A stretch of 64,000 nucleotides of DNA, from assembly GCF_026672275.1 (NCBI RefSeq), contig NZ_JANQCD010000029.1, forward strand, positions 1-64,000, in the 5' to 3' direction. A program made the position numbers and the translations under genes. Positions 43,621-51,646 of the stretch are shown here, piece after piece. The DNA is from Marinifilum sp. D737 (GTDB lineage Bacteria > Bacteroidota > Bacteroidia > Bacteroidales > Marinifilaceae). Below the pieces are notes generated by a model. That model did not search any database. It had not been told where the DNA came from and worked only from the letters and a program-made list of their open reading frames with translations. Within the stretch, counting starts at the first letter, position 1; each line of letters opens with the position of its first letter.

Positions 43621-43894
43621 TTGTTAGTTAGTGGTTTAGTAAAAAACAATGTAGAGAGATTCTAAATTATAACAAAAACTCTTCCCTGCCAATTTTAACA
43701 TTTGTAATCAATAAATTAGACAAGAAAATTTGTATAAATCGTCCCGGGATAAAAATATATTAATCCATCCTCACCCCGGGAGCAATTTTTAGTAGCTATG
43801 CTACAATCGTTATACTGCAAAGCTATCTAAAAGAGGAGAAATATACAATTAACAACTGTATATGGAGTGGAAGTTTGTTAAAATTAATTTCGTT

Positions 43895-44071
43895 ATGAAA
43901 AAATTAAATGATTTTACACAGGATGCTATAATGAAAGTTGAAATGAGCGAATTAAAAGGAGGCGAGCAGGTTGGAGATAAAAGAACCGGACAGAATGATA
44001 AAGGTTACTACATGTACTGGTATGATGATGAAGAAGGATATGTAGGTGCTTATATGAGACAATTTGCTTAA
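43895..44071 (+). CDS. Small GG-leader peptide (possible RiPP or secreted peptide precursor)
   Basis: 58 residues. The leader MKKLNDFTQDAIMKVEMSEL ends in a double-glycine motif, LKGG at 20-23, followed by a 35-residue core that starts EQVGDKRTGQ and is rich in Gly, Tyr, Asp and Lys with one Trp and no Cys. Bacteroidota encode many short peptides with an MKKL...LKGG leader that are cut by C39 peptidase transporters or modified by radical SAM enzymes. A longer frame from an ATG at 43862 is open, but the MKKLN start fits the leader family. No modification or export gene is nearby. The next gene on the same strand encodes a small secreted protein beyond a hairpin. Confidence 0.6.
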   Translation: MKKLNDFTQDAIMKVEMSELKGGEQVGDKRTGQNDKGYYMYWYDDEEGYVGAYMRQFA

Positions 44072-44085
44072 ATTTAACAGAAAAA

Positions 44086-44111
44086 CTCCCTTCAGTTAAA
44101 GCTGAAGGGAG
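44086..44111 (+). repeat. Hairpin between GG-peptide and secreted-protein genes
   Basis: CTCCCTTCAG (44086-44095), loop TTAAAG, CTGAAGGGAG (44102-44111). The 10-base stem is perfect but no T-run follows on the + strand, so it looks more like an attenuator or mRNA-processing site than a terminator. It ends 14 bases before the next start codon. Confidence 0.6.
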
Positions 44112-44125
44112 CAAAATTTCGAAAT

Positions 44126-44449
44126 ATGATGAAAAAGATAATTTTTTGTACTATAATTCTCTTGTTGGGTTTGTATTCATTTGGGCAAGTATGTAAGAAA
44201 AAGCTTGAGCCTCCATTAATTCTTTCTGGGAAATGTGTTTTTGTATTGAATCAATTAAAAGATCATTTTAAAAATGATTCTATAGCAGTAGATTATTTTA
44301 AAACAAAATATTTTATCATTCAAGAAGGGAGATATACAAAATGTACTTTTAAAACCCAAAAGTGCGTTGAATTTTTTACTGATCCCAAAAATAAGAACTT
44401 GAAATGTATTTTAAAGAAAAGAGTTTATGAAGATACATTGCTTGAGTAA
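44126..44449 (+). CDS. Small secreted protein of unknown function
   Basis: A 107-residue protein with a clear signal peptide (MMKKIIFCTIILLLGLYSFGQ, cut after Gln21). The mature 86 residues contain 5 Cys (CKKK, GKC, KCTF, KC, KC), many Lys and Phe, and end VYEDTLLE. I recognise no family. It may be disulfide-bonded. It follows the GG-leader peptide with a hairpin between, so the two may form a small locus. Start could also be the second ATG (44129). Confidence 0.6.
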   Translation: MMKKIIFCTIILLLGLYSFGQVCKKKLEPPLILSGKCVFVLNQLKDHFKNDSIAVDYFKTKYFIIQEGRYTKCTFKTQKCVEFFTDPKNKNLKCILKKRVYEDTLLE

Positions 44450-44452
44450 GAT

Positions 44453-45253
44453 TTAATATTCTGATAGCCTATCTTCACGAAATCGATATTCTTCTCGCAC
44501 TTGATTAATGATATCCGTTTCAATTTCATCAATGATAAGATCTTCTTTTTCATTTAAAACAGTGGGAGAGGTGTGATAGTCAATCCAAGGCGGACAGAAA
44601 ATAGAATTGCCATATTCTTCTCCGGCTCGGTTCAAACTCAACATGTAAATTTGATTTTCCAGTGCTCGGGTAATCACAAAATGATGCCAGCTAGGAAAAC
44701 TGTTGTCCTTGTAAAAAGCCACCGGATGTATCAGAAAATCAATTTCATGATCTAAGGCCAATGTTCTTGTTAATTCAGGAAATCGTATATCGTAACAAAT
44801 GATAATGCTAATTTTTACACCATTGATCTCGAAACTGATGGTATTCTCACCTTTTTGGAAATACTCCTTTTCCATAGAGTTTCCGAATTGAGCCGTGTGT
44901 TGCTTGCTGTAAATGGCTTCCAGTTTACCTTTAGGATTGACAAGAGCTTGCGAGATAAAGAAAGCATCTTCTTTTTTCTGGGGAAAACCGTAACAGATGT
45001 AGCAGTTTCTCTTTTGAGCCACATCAGAAAAAAACTGAAAGCTTTTGCCATTTACATCTTCGGCTAATTCGCCTAATTGCTCGAATGTTTCCCGGGAATA
45101 TCCACTTGTGAAAAGCTCTGGCAGAACAATTAGATCAACCGCTTCTAATTCATCAATTATTTTTTGAGCATGAAGCAGGTTAGCATCTCGTTCCTCGATG
45201 GATTTTGCATCACAATTGTTGATTTGTATGGCAGCAAATTTAAGCTTGGGCAT
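44453..45253 (-). CDS. Carbon-nitrogen hydrolase (nitrilase superfamily)
   Basis: A 266-residue protein with the Glu-Lys-Cys triad of the nitrilase superfamily: Glu46 in VLPELFTSGYS, Lys117 in YSKQHTAQFG and Cys153 in IICYDIRFPEL. Members hydrolyse amides or nitriles; the omega-amidase and deaminated-glutathione amidase branches are the most similar in style, but the substrate is not clear. It converges with the secreted-protein gene (3-base gap). Confidence 0.88.
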   Translation of the reverse strand: MPKLKFAAIQINNCDAKSIEERDANLLHAQKIIDELEAVDLIVLPELFTSGYSRETFEQLGELAEDVNGKSFQFFSDVAQKRNCYICYGFPQKKEDAFFISQALVNPKGKLEAIYSKQHTAQFGNSMEKEYFQKGENTISFEINGVKISIIICYDIRFPELTRTLALDHEIDFLIHPVAFYKDNSFPSWHHFVITRALENQIYMLSLNRAGEEYGNSIFCPPWIDYHTSPTVLNEKEDLIIDEIETDIINQVREEYRFREDRLSEY

Positions 45254-45483
45254 GATTGTAGGGTTTAAAATGCTAAGCTTAAATATAGTGAAATTGAAAT
45301 TATCTCATTCTAAGGTGATTTGTCATGCTCTGACTTTAAGCAAGCTGTAAATGTCAGGGTATGACTATGTGGGGTTTATTTTATTGACAGCTTCACTTAG
45401 AGTGAGACCCTCAAAATACAAAATAATATTTTTGTAGTTCTTGTTCCTTTTCCTCAAGGAGAAGGTTAGGATGGGGTGATAAC

Positions 45484-45510
45484 AAAAAAACCATCCTCAA
45501 ACGAGAATGG
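45484..45510 (-). terminator. Terminator of glyS
   Basis: CCATTC pairs with GGATGG (one G-U) around GTTTGA-type loop, with a T-run of seven on the leftward strand just after the glyS stop at 45534. Confidence 0.65.
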
Positions 45511-45533
45511 CTTTCCTATATTTTGAATTTCGC

Positions 45534-47087
45534 TTATTTCAATTTCTTGAATAAAGATTTCATGCTAACATGTGAATCTAAGATTTCAGCTAGTTTAGAA
45601 ATCTCGATACGCTCTTGTTCCATGGTATCGCGATGACGAATTGTAACTGTGTTGTCTTCCAATGATTGGTGATCAACAGTTACACAGAATGGAGTACCAA
45701 TAGCATCCTGACGACGGTAACGCTTACCAATTGAGTCTTTCTCATCGTACTGACAGTTGAAATCGAATTTCAAGTCGTTGATGATTTCACGAGCTTTTTC
45801 AGGAAGACCATCTTTCTTTGTTAATGGCATAACTGCCAATTTGATTGGAGCCAAAGCAGCTGGTAGTCTTAATACAACACGTTCGTCGGTTTTTCCATCT
45901 TCTTTCTCGATTTTCTCTTCTGCATAAGCTTCCGACATAATCTGAAGGAACATACGGTCAACACCAATCGATGTTTCCACTACATAAGGAACGTAGCTCT
46001 TGTTCAGTTCAGGATCGAAGTACTGAATTTTCTTTCCCGAAAATTCCTGGTGCTGACTTAAATCGAAATCGGTACGAGAGTGAATCCCTTCCACTTCTTT
46101 AAATCCGAATGGGAATTTAAATTCAACATCGGTTGCAGCGTTAGCGTAGTGAGCCAACTTATCGTGATCGTGGAAACGATATTTATCATCATCGAAACCT
46201 AGAGCTTTGTGCCAGCTCATACGCGTTTCTTTCCACTTGTCGAACCATTTCATTTCTTCTCCCGGACGAACAAAGAACTGAAGTTCCATTTGTTCGAACT
46301 CACGCATACGGAAGATAAACTGACGAGCAACAATCTCGTTACGGAATGCTTTACCAATTTGAGCAATCCCGAAAGGAATCTTCATACGACCTGTTTTCTG
46401 AACATTTAGGTAGTTTACGAAAATACCCTGTGCAGTTTCCGGACGAAGGAAAATTTTGCTACTACCATCAGCTGTAGAACCCATTTCAGTTGAGAACATC
46501 AAATTGAACTGACGAACATCGGTCCAGTTTTTAGTTCCCGAAATAGGACAAGCAATCTCGTTATCGATAATGATTTGCTTTAATTCGTCCAAATCGTTCT
46601 TATCCAAAGCATCAACAAAACGCTTGTGGACAGCATCCATTTTCTCTTTGTTTGCCTTAACACGAGGATTGGTTGCTCTAAATTGTTCTTCGTCGAAAGA
46701 TTCACCAAATTTTTTCTTTGCTTTGGCAACTTCCTTATCCATTTTGGCTTCATATTTAGCCATCAAATCCTCGATTAAAACATCAGCACGGTAACGTTTC
46801 TTCGAATCTTTGTTATCGATCAAAGGATCATTAAAAGCATCAACGTGGCCCGATGCCTTCCAAATGGTTGGGTGCATAAAAATAGCAGAATCAATCCCTA
46901 CAACATTTTCGTGCAATTTTACCATTGAATCCCACCAATACTTTTTGATGTTGTTTTTCAATTCAACACCCAATTGTGCGTAATCGTAAACAGCACTTAG
47001 TCCATCGTAAATCTCCGACGACTGAAATACAAAACCGTATTCCTTACAATGGGCAACCAGTTTCTTGAAAACATCTTCCTGAGCCAT
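45534..47087 (-). CDS. glyS: Glycyl-tRNA synthetase (alpha2, eukaryote/archaea-like type)
   Basis: A 517-residue class II synthetase of the single-chain alpha2 form. Motif 2-like FLRPETAQGIFVNYLNV, the segment FNLMFSTEMG, REFEQMELQFF and motif 3-like VVETSIGVDRMFLQIM are seen. The C-terminal anticodon-binding domain begins LAPIKLAVMPLTKKDGLPEKA. It charges tRNA-Gly. Length matches other Bacteroidota glycyl-tRNA synthetases. A promoter-like TATTTTTG lies at 47131-47138 but overlaps the terminator of the next gene. Confidence 0.96.
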   Translation of the reverse strand: MAQEDVFKKLVAHCKEYGFVFQSSEIYDGLSAVYDYAQLGVELKNNIKKYWWDSMVKLHENVVGIDSAIFMHPTIWKASGHVDAFNDPLIDNKDSKKRYRADVLIEDLMAKYEAKMDKEVAKAKKKFGESFDEEQFRATNPRVKANKEKMDAVHKRFVDALDKNDLDELKQIIIDNEIACPISGTKNWTDVRQFNLMFSTEMGSTADGSSKIFLRPETAQGIFVNYLNVQKTGRMKIPFGIAQIGKAFRNEIVARQFIFRMREFEQMELQFFVRPGEEMKWFDKWKETRMSWHKALGFDDDKYRFHDHDKLAHYANAATDVEFKFPFGFKEVEGIHSRTDFDLSQHQEFSGKKIQYFDPELNKSYVPYVVETSIGVDRMFLQIMSEAYAEEKIEKEDGKTDERVVLRLPAALAPIKLAVMPLTKKDGLPEKAREIINDLKFDFNCQYDEKDSIGKRYRRQDAIGTPFCVTVDHQSLEDNTVTIRHRDTMEQERIEISKLAEILDSHVSMKSLFKKLK

Positions 47088-47140
47088 AAATCTTATATTT
47101 TGAGTTTATTATTTTAATTTGAACGAAACACAAAAATACA

Positions 47141-47163
47141 AAAAAAGCCATTCGATGGCTTTT
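47141..47163 (-). terminator. Terminator of the DUF4834 gene
   Basis: AAAGCCAT (47144-47151), loop TCG, ATGGCTTT (47155-47162), followed leftwards by a T-rich stretch. It separates DUF4834 from glyS. Confidence 0.75.
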
Positions 47164-47251
47164 CCATATCATTAATTTCTAGTGTTTTTGATAATTTATT
47201 TGCTGGATAGTGTAATACTATCGTTTGCGTAGCAGAAGATTAAAAAATTAA

Positions 47252-47497
47252 TTAATCCACATCTTCGAAATCCACATAATCACCTACATCCTTTTTGTTA
47301 GGATTAGATTTGGTATTTGAATTTTTATCGATGGTAACTTCACCTTCTCGCTTTTCTTGTTCTTGTTGCTGTCTGTTGGCCTCTTTTTGCATTTTATCAA
47401 AAGTTTTTTGCACCAAAAAAGGGAACATTGCACGAATGATCAATTTTAGCAGGTAATAAATACCGACAGCAATAATGATAAACTTTATAAATGCCAT
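47252..47497 (-). CDS. DUF4834 family small membrane protein
   Basis: An 81-residue protein: a hydrophobic N-terminus (residues 3-20, IKFIIIAVGIYYLLKLIIR), then a charged, Gln- and Lys-rich segment and an acidic tail ending DYVDFEDVD. This matches the DUF4834 family, found only in Bacteroidota and of unknown role. The acidic terminal motif is its most conserved part. A -7 element, TATCTTTG, lies just upstream at 47517-47524. Confidence 0.85.
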   Translation of the reverse strand: MAFIKFIIIAVGIYYLLKLIIRAMFPFLVQKTFDKMQKEANRQQQEQEKREGEVTIDKNSNTKSNPNKKDVGDYVDFEDVD

Positions 47498-47516
47498 ATT
47501 CTTATAATTTGATTGA

Positions 47517-47524
47517 CAAAGATA
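47517..47524 (-). promoter_or_regulatory. -7 promoter element of the DUF4834 gene
   Basis: Read leftwards: TATCTTTG, 20 bases before the ATG. The -33 element is weak (TTTA). Confidence 0.4.
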
Positions 47525-47596
47525 ACAGAATTATAACGAATGAGTAAATGGGAGCATAGGAATTGGTATGCTAAAGGAGCTGAGACTGATATTGAT

Positions 47597-47765
47597 TTAT
47601 CCCAAAGAAAAATCCCGAGCTTCGTTTAGCCCGGGATTTTCTTCTAACCACTATTTACTAACCTAAATCTAATTCTATGAAAAAACTTCTCTGTTTTGTA
47701 CATTACAAATGTAGGATGTAAATGTGCTAAATGGTTTAAACAAAAGTTAATGAAGCTTAAAAGTG
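47597..47765 (+). repeat. Leader cassette, copy 1 (hairpin, conserved leader, 14-codon frame)
   Basis: The cassette begins with a terminator-like hairpin, AATCCCGAGC/GCCCGGGATT. A leader, CTAACCACTATTTACTAACC, follows. Then comes an ATG at 47677 that opens a 14-codon frame, MKKLLCFVHYKCRM, closed by TAA at 47719-47721, and a tail of about 44 bases. The same cassette is repeated at 47781-48044. Short Lys/Phe/Cys-rich peptides of this style often form the first residues of SusC-like TonB receptors in this phylum, so it may be a truncated receptor start. This link is an inference. Confidence 0.7.
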
Positions 47766-47780
47766 AATTTTGAAGCTTAG

Positions 47781-48044
47781 TTTATACCAAAGAAAAATCC
47801 CGAACTTGTTCAGTCCGGGATTTTCTCTAACCACTATTTACTAACCTAAATCTAATTCTATGAAACGAGAAAGAAAATTGAATTATTTAGATTTCAGTTT
47901 TATAATTGAATTTTCTTTCGGCTTCCATATCACTTTAATATAAAATCATTTTGATATGAAAAAACTTCTCTGTTTTGTACACTACAAATGTAGGATGTAA
48001 ATGTGCTAAATGGTTTAAATAAAAGTTAATGAAGCTTAAAAGTG
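47781..48044 (+). repeat. Leader cassette, copy 2, with a 96-base insertion
   Basis: Copy 2 matches copy 1 closely on both sides of a 96-base insertion at 47860-47955. The insertion is bordered by a 6-base direct repeat, ATGAAA (47860-47865 and 47956-47961). It contains an 18-base inverted repeat with one mismatch (47869-47886 and 47902-47919). The same 14-codon frame follows at 47956-48000, with one silent change. Confidence 0.7.
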
Positions 48045-48067
48045 TTGAGAAAATTTCAATTCAGACT

Positions 48068-48223
48068 GCGGTGCTCTGCACCTAATTAAAAATGCAATTG
48101 CATAGTTCTATAAATACTGCGCAGCTCTGCTGCTTTGTTCTTACAAAGAGCTTTAGGTGCGTAGCACTGGAGTATTTGTACAACATTTAACAAATTATCA
48201 AATCTAAAGGTGCGGAGTACCGC
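48068..48223. repeat. Nested inverted repeats of a GC-rich word
   Basis: GCGGTGCTCTGCACCT (48068-48083) and AGGTGCGGAGTACCGC (48208-48223) are near-perfect inverse copies. AGGTGCGTAGCAC (48155-48167) and CTGCGCAGCTCTGCTGC (48117-48133) are related words between them. The rest of the 47498-48342 gap, beyond this and the two cassettes, holds no gene I can support. A similar GGTGCGGAGCACC word is known to me as a dispersed repeat in this phylum. Confidence 0.55.
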
Positions 48224-48256
48224 TATCTAGTTTATTAAAAATTTGAAGACTTTCAG

Positions 48257-48287
48257 AAAAAAAAGGACTACCTACAGAAGGTAGCCC
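48257..48287 (-). terminator. Terminator of the DUF5723 gene group
   Basis: CTACCT (48268-48273) pairs with AGGTAG (48279-48284), extended by G/C pairs with one mismatch, and followed leftwards by eight T. Confidence 0.65.
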
Positions 48288-48342
48288 GGAATTTAAATTG
48301 ATGTAAACACTCTGTTTACACAGAGCAATATAAAGTTACAAC

Positions 48343-49815
48343 TTATTTGTATAATGGTTTCTTTTTATTTCCTATAGGTTCAAACCACGAGCATTCATCT
48401 TTCTTTTTGTTTTTATCCTTACAGCCAAACAACAGGTTAAAGCCAAAACGTACATTGGCAACTTGAGCACTGTTAGGGCGAATTGCTGCCAATATATTAT
48501 CGGTAATGGTATAAAACTGAACAGGACCAAGTTTAGCAGCTACTCCAAATCCAATATTATTATAAGAATTGTTTACAGCAGTATAGCTTAAGCTTGTACT
48601 AAGGTTTCTAAAAAATCTCGCATTTGCCGATAAGGTAAGTGATGATTGAACCTTGCCATTGAAAATTTCTGTTCGACTTAAAGCTCCTAAATTTACTCTA
48701 TTATGAATTTGGTGCGTACCTCCCAAATAAATTTTGCTTGGTAAGCCCACAGAGTAAGAACCCGTCAAATCTGACACTCTAAATTCATCTTGGATGTCAT
48801 CCACCAAATCATCAAATACATCTTCTATTTCTCTGTAGTTTGGATCGTTTGAATTTCCCGATTGTGACCAGTCTGCACCATTGTAAGTGAACGATCCATC
48901 CTGAACAAACTCATAGCCGTTCGATTTCCAGGTAATACCTCCAATATCAAGTACACTTGCGTAAAGTGTGGTCTTCTCATCCATTTTGTAAGTCATACCC
49001 AAGTCAACAGCAAAACCTTTGTTGTCGGTATTCAAGAAGAAATCTTCATCAAAATCATCACTGTTAAAATTAATATCATCAACAAAACCATTGGCATCGT
49101 AAGTAATTTGGTTGATTGGAACAGAAGCTCTTAATCGATGTTTTGAGTTCAGTATCACTTGGGCGCCGGTTAAGGAGGTAAAAACAGACATGTCTGACTC
49201 CTCCATATGAAGATTGGCGATGCCAAAAAGAACTTTCCCTTTTATACCTACAGTCCATTTGTCGTTGATTTTTTTGGAAATTCCCAAGGCAATTTCATGA
49301 TAGGCATTGGCATCAACGCCCAAACCACCCCAATTGGCAGTTCTTCCTCTAAAATCGTAATTACCGTTCTTTAAAAATGTAATCATTTCCTTATCGAAAC
49401 TAAAGCGCGAGTCTTCTTTCTCGATCACATCAAGAGTGAAATAGAAGTCCTTGGCCTTAATTCCCAAAGCAAAAAGAGTCAATTCAAATTGCTGAGAAAG
49501 AAAGTTGGTAGTTTTTAATGCATCGTGAAAACTATTTACATCTACAACCAATGAATCGCTTCTAATACCTGTTCCATCAGTAATCACATCCTTATAAGCA
49601 AAACTGCTGTTGCTGTAATTAAAATAGATGGAACTAAGAGCCGGAAAGCCAACAAAGACTTTGCAATCTGGCTGTATGGCTGGATTCACCTGGTTTGATT
49701 GAGGTACGTTCTGCATCAAATACAAGGTGTTGTTTAGTTTTTGAGCTGTACCGTTCATAGTGAGGAGTACAAAAAGTAATCCTGTTAGAGATATCTTGGT
49801 TATAATTCTTGTCAT
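48343..49815 (-). CDS. DUF5723 family outer-membrane beta-barrel-like protein
   Basis: A 490-residue secreted protein with a signal peptide (residues 1-24, cut near GTAQ). The opening LNNTLYLMQNVPQSNQVNPAIQPDC resembles PorP/SprF-like proteins, and the many amphipathic beta segments (WTVGIKGKVLFG, AVDLGMTYKMDEKTTLYASVLD, YTAVNNSYNNIGFGVAAKLG, FGFNLLFG) suggest an outer-membrane barrel. It fits the DUF5723 family, function unknown. It is last in a leftward group after a 549-residue lipoprotein with a 25-base gap, and probably pairs with it. Confidence 0.8.
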   Translation of the reverse strand: MTRIITKISLTGLLFVLLTMNGTAQKLNNTLYLMQNVPQSNQVNPAIQPDCKVFVGFPALSSIYFNYSNSSFAYKDVITDGTGIRSDSLVVDVNSFHDALKTTNFLSQQFELTLFALGIKAKDFYFTLDVIEKEDSRFSFDKEMITFLKNGNYDFRGRTANWGGLGVDANAYHEIALGISKKINDKWTVGIKGKVLFGIANLHMEESDMSVFTSLTGAQVILNSKHRLRASVPINQITYDANGFVDDINFNSDDFDEDFFLNTDNKGFAVDLGMTYKMDEKTTLYASVLDIGGITWKSNGYEFVQDGSFTYNGADWSQSGNSNDPNYREIEDVFDDLVDDIQDEFRVSDLTGSYSVGLPSKIYLGGTHQIHNRVNLGALSRTEIFNGKVQSSLTLSANARFFRNLSTSLSYTAVNNSYNNIGFGVAAKLGPVQFYTITDNILAAIRPNSAQVANVRFGFNLLFGCKDKNKKKDECSWFEPIGNKKKPLYK

Positions 49816-49840
49816 TATAGGATGTTTTAAAGTGCTGGTT

Positions 49841-51490
49841 TTAGTTGCTTAGGTCAAGTTGTGCTTGTACCGATATGGTGAATTTTAATTCGTAATCGCC
49901 TTGTAGCTTCACCGGGATTCCTCCATTTTGGGTACTTACAACCGCATTTATAATGATGTTTTCGGTTTTGTTAAGATTTGCAATTTGAGCTTGCGTTAAT
50001 TTTATTTCGTGGGAAACTTCTTTAATCGAATTTGGATCAACTACACCAACATTTGCTCCCGAAGTATAAACCGAAGCAGCATCAATTACTTCATTGTCTT
50101 TAATTTCATCAATTACATTGTAGCTTGCATCGGTAAGCTGAATGTTTTCAACGGTAACATCAAGTGGATAACCATTTTTGGCTGTAATTACTACTGCGGC
50201 ATTCATTACCTTATCGGCATCATCAATATCAACACCATCAATTGTATCCTTAAGCGTTAGGTTTGTTGCGGTAAACTCCAAAGGAATTTCAATTTCGATA
50301 TCAGCATCAATTCTCGAGGTATTACTAATAATGTTTGGTTGAGTAGCAATATCTACATTGTTAGGATTTAAGTCAACATTACCAAAATAATCCAACCTGT
50401 CTGATGGAGGCAATGCCATTAAATCAACAATGTCAGAGTTGTTTTTATCGTAAGTAATGGTTTCTTCATTAGGAGTATCTAAAACATCGGCAATGGTTTT
50501 AGGATAATTAACAGGTTGCAATACATCCGGATTTAAATTTTGACTCAATCCGCTAGAGCTGTAACCAGTGATGTTTGCGTTTATTGCAAAAGGAACACCA
50601 ACAGAATTGCGCAGATGAACATGAATCTTCGGATCTGCAAAACGGTATTCACCATCTACATCATCCCAAAAATCAACACCCAAGTCAATACTACCTGTTC
50701 CTATGTTAATTGTTTGCGTCCCAAAATCACCTGATGCAGTATAAAAGTCAATGTTTTGAACTTTAAGATTGACTCCAACATCTCCATTTCCGCTGATTGT
50801 AGTTCCATTATCACGTATGTAAACAGAGAAATCAATGTTAACTTCGTTACTGGGAGTGTACGGAGCTTTAAAATTGACTGTAGCATTGCTAAGTGCAATG
50901 CTTTCCGGATGATTAATTGCATTAGCCCCTACACGAAAAGTCCGAGTCACCACGCTTCCTCCTTCAGTAATTCCAGGAAATGTAACCGTTAAATCAATTT
51001 CGGTATCCAAAGGGTTGGTTAAGCTTAAATCGATAGTTGCGTTTAGCTGCAAATTAGAAAGAATGATATCAGGATCTCCGGCATCAACAGAGAATGTTTC
51101 TGAAAAAGGTATTGGATTTGTAGGGATCGATGCATGCGGAATCCCTGCGAAAGTACCAATTGCGATGCCAAGGTTTTGACTCACCTGATTTGGAAAATCT
51201 AATACATCATCTACAGCATAAGTAAAAATATCATTTTCGCGATGTCTGATCACAAGTTTGTTTCCTTCCAAAAATATGGTTTGATCGTTTGGATCCAACT
51301 CGTGTTCGTTTAGAAGGTACCAGAGTGTATAGGTTCCATATCCAACAGGAGCAATCATGTTTGGAGTCCATTCAACTTTATCCGATAAGCGATCCATATC
51401 GTAATCGTCAGAATCGAAGCATGATTGTGTTGTAATGGCCAATAGTCCACATAGAATGAGTGGAATCAGAAATCGTGATTTAGATATCAT
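49841..51490 (-). CDS. Large beta-rich lipoprotein of unknown function
   Basis: A 549-residue lipoprotein: signal ILCGLLAITTQSC with the acylated Cys near residue 24. The rest is rich in Asn, Asp, Thr and Ile and looks like repeated immunoglobulin-like beta modules (IDLSLTNPLDTEIDLTVTFPG, ADIEIEIPLEFTATNLTLKDT, NYPKTIADVLDTP). No enzymatic motif is visible. It is followed after 25 bases by the DUF5723 gene, so the two may form a surface complex. I recognise no named family. Confidence 0.7.
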   Translation of the reverse strand: MISKSRFLIPLILCGLLAITTQSCFDSDDYDMDRLSDKVEWTPNMIAPVGYGTYTLWYLLNEHELDPNDQTIFLEGNKLVIRHRENDIFTYAVDDVLDFPNQVSQNLGIAIGTFAGIPHASIPTNPIPFSETFSVDAGDPDIILSNLQLNATIDLSLTNPLDTEIDLTVTFPGITEGGSVVTRTFRVGANAINHPESIALSNATVNFKAPYTPSNEVNIDFSVYIRDNGTTISGNGDVGVNLKVQNIDFYTASGDFGTQTINIGTGSIDLGVDFWDDVDGEYRFADPKIHVHLRNSVGVPFAINANITGYSSSGLSQNLNPDVLQPVNYPKTIADVLDTPNEETITYDKNNSDIVDLMALPPSDRLDYFGNVDLNPNNVDIATQPNIISNTSRIDADIEIEIPLEFTATNLTLKDTIDGVDIDDADKVMNAAVVITAKNGYPLDVTVENIQLTDASYNVIDEIKDNEVIDAASVYTSGANVGVVDPNSIKEVSHEIKLTQAQIANLNKTENIIINAVVSTQNGGIPVKLQGDYELKFTISVQAQLDLSN

Positions 51491-51646
51491 AGTAATGTAA
51501 TTAAATAGACAATATTAGTTTTGAACCGAATTCAACACCTAAAACCCTAGTTTTAATGTTAAATTATATTCAGATCAGAATAGCAATTAAGTCATGTAAG
51601 GAAAAAGATCTTATACATGAATTAGTTATTATTATTGACAAACGGC

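Noticed and set aside
44086-44111. Terminator call for the GG-peptide gene
   Set aside because: The stem is perfect, but no T-run follows on the coding strand. It is listed as a hairpin instead.
47597-48044. Mobile element with transposase
   Set aside because: Repeats and an insertion-like segment are present but no transposase gene or terminal inverted repeats at the cassette ends were seen.
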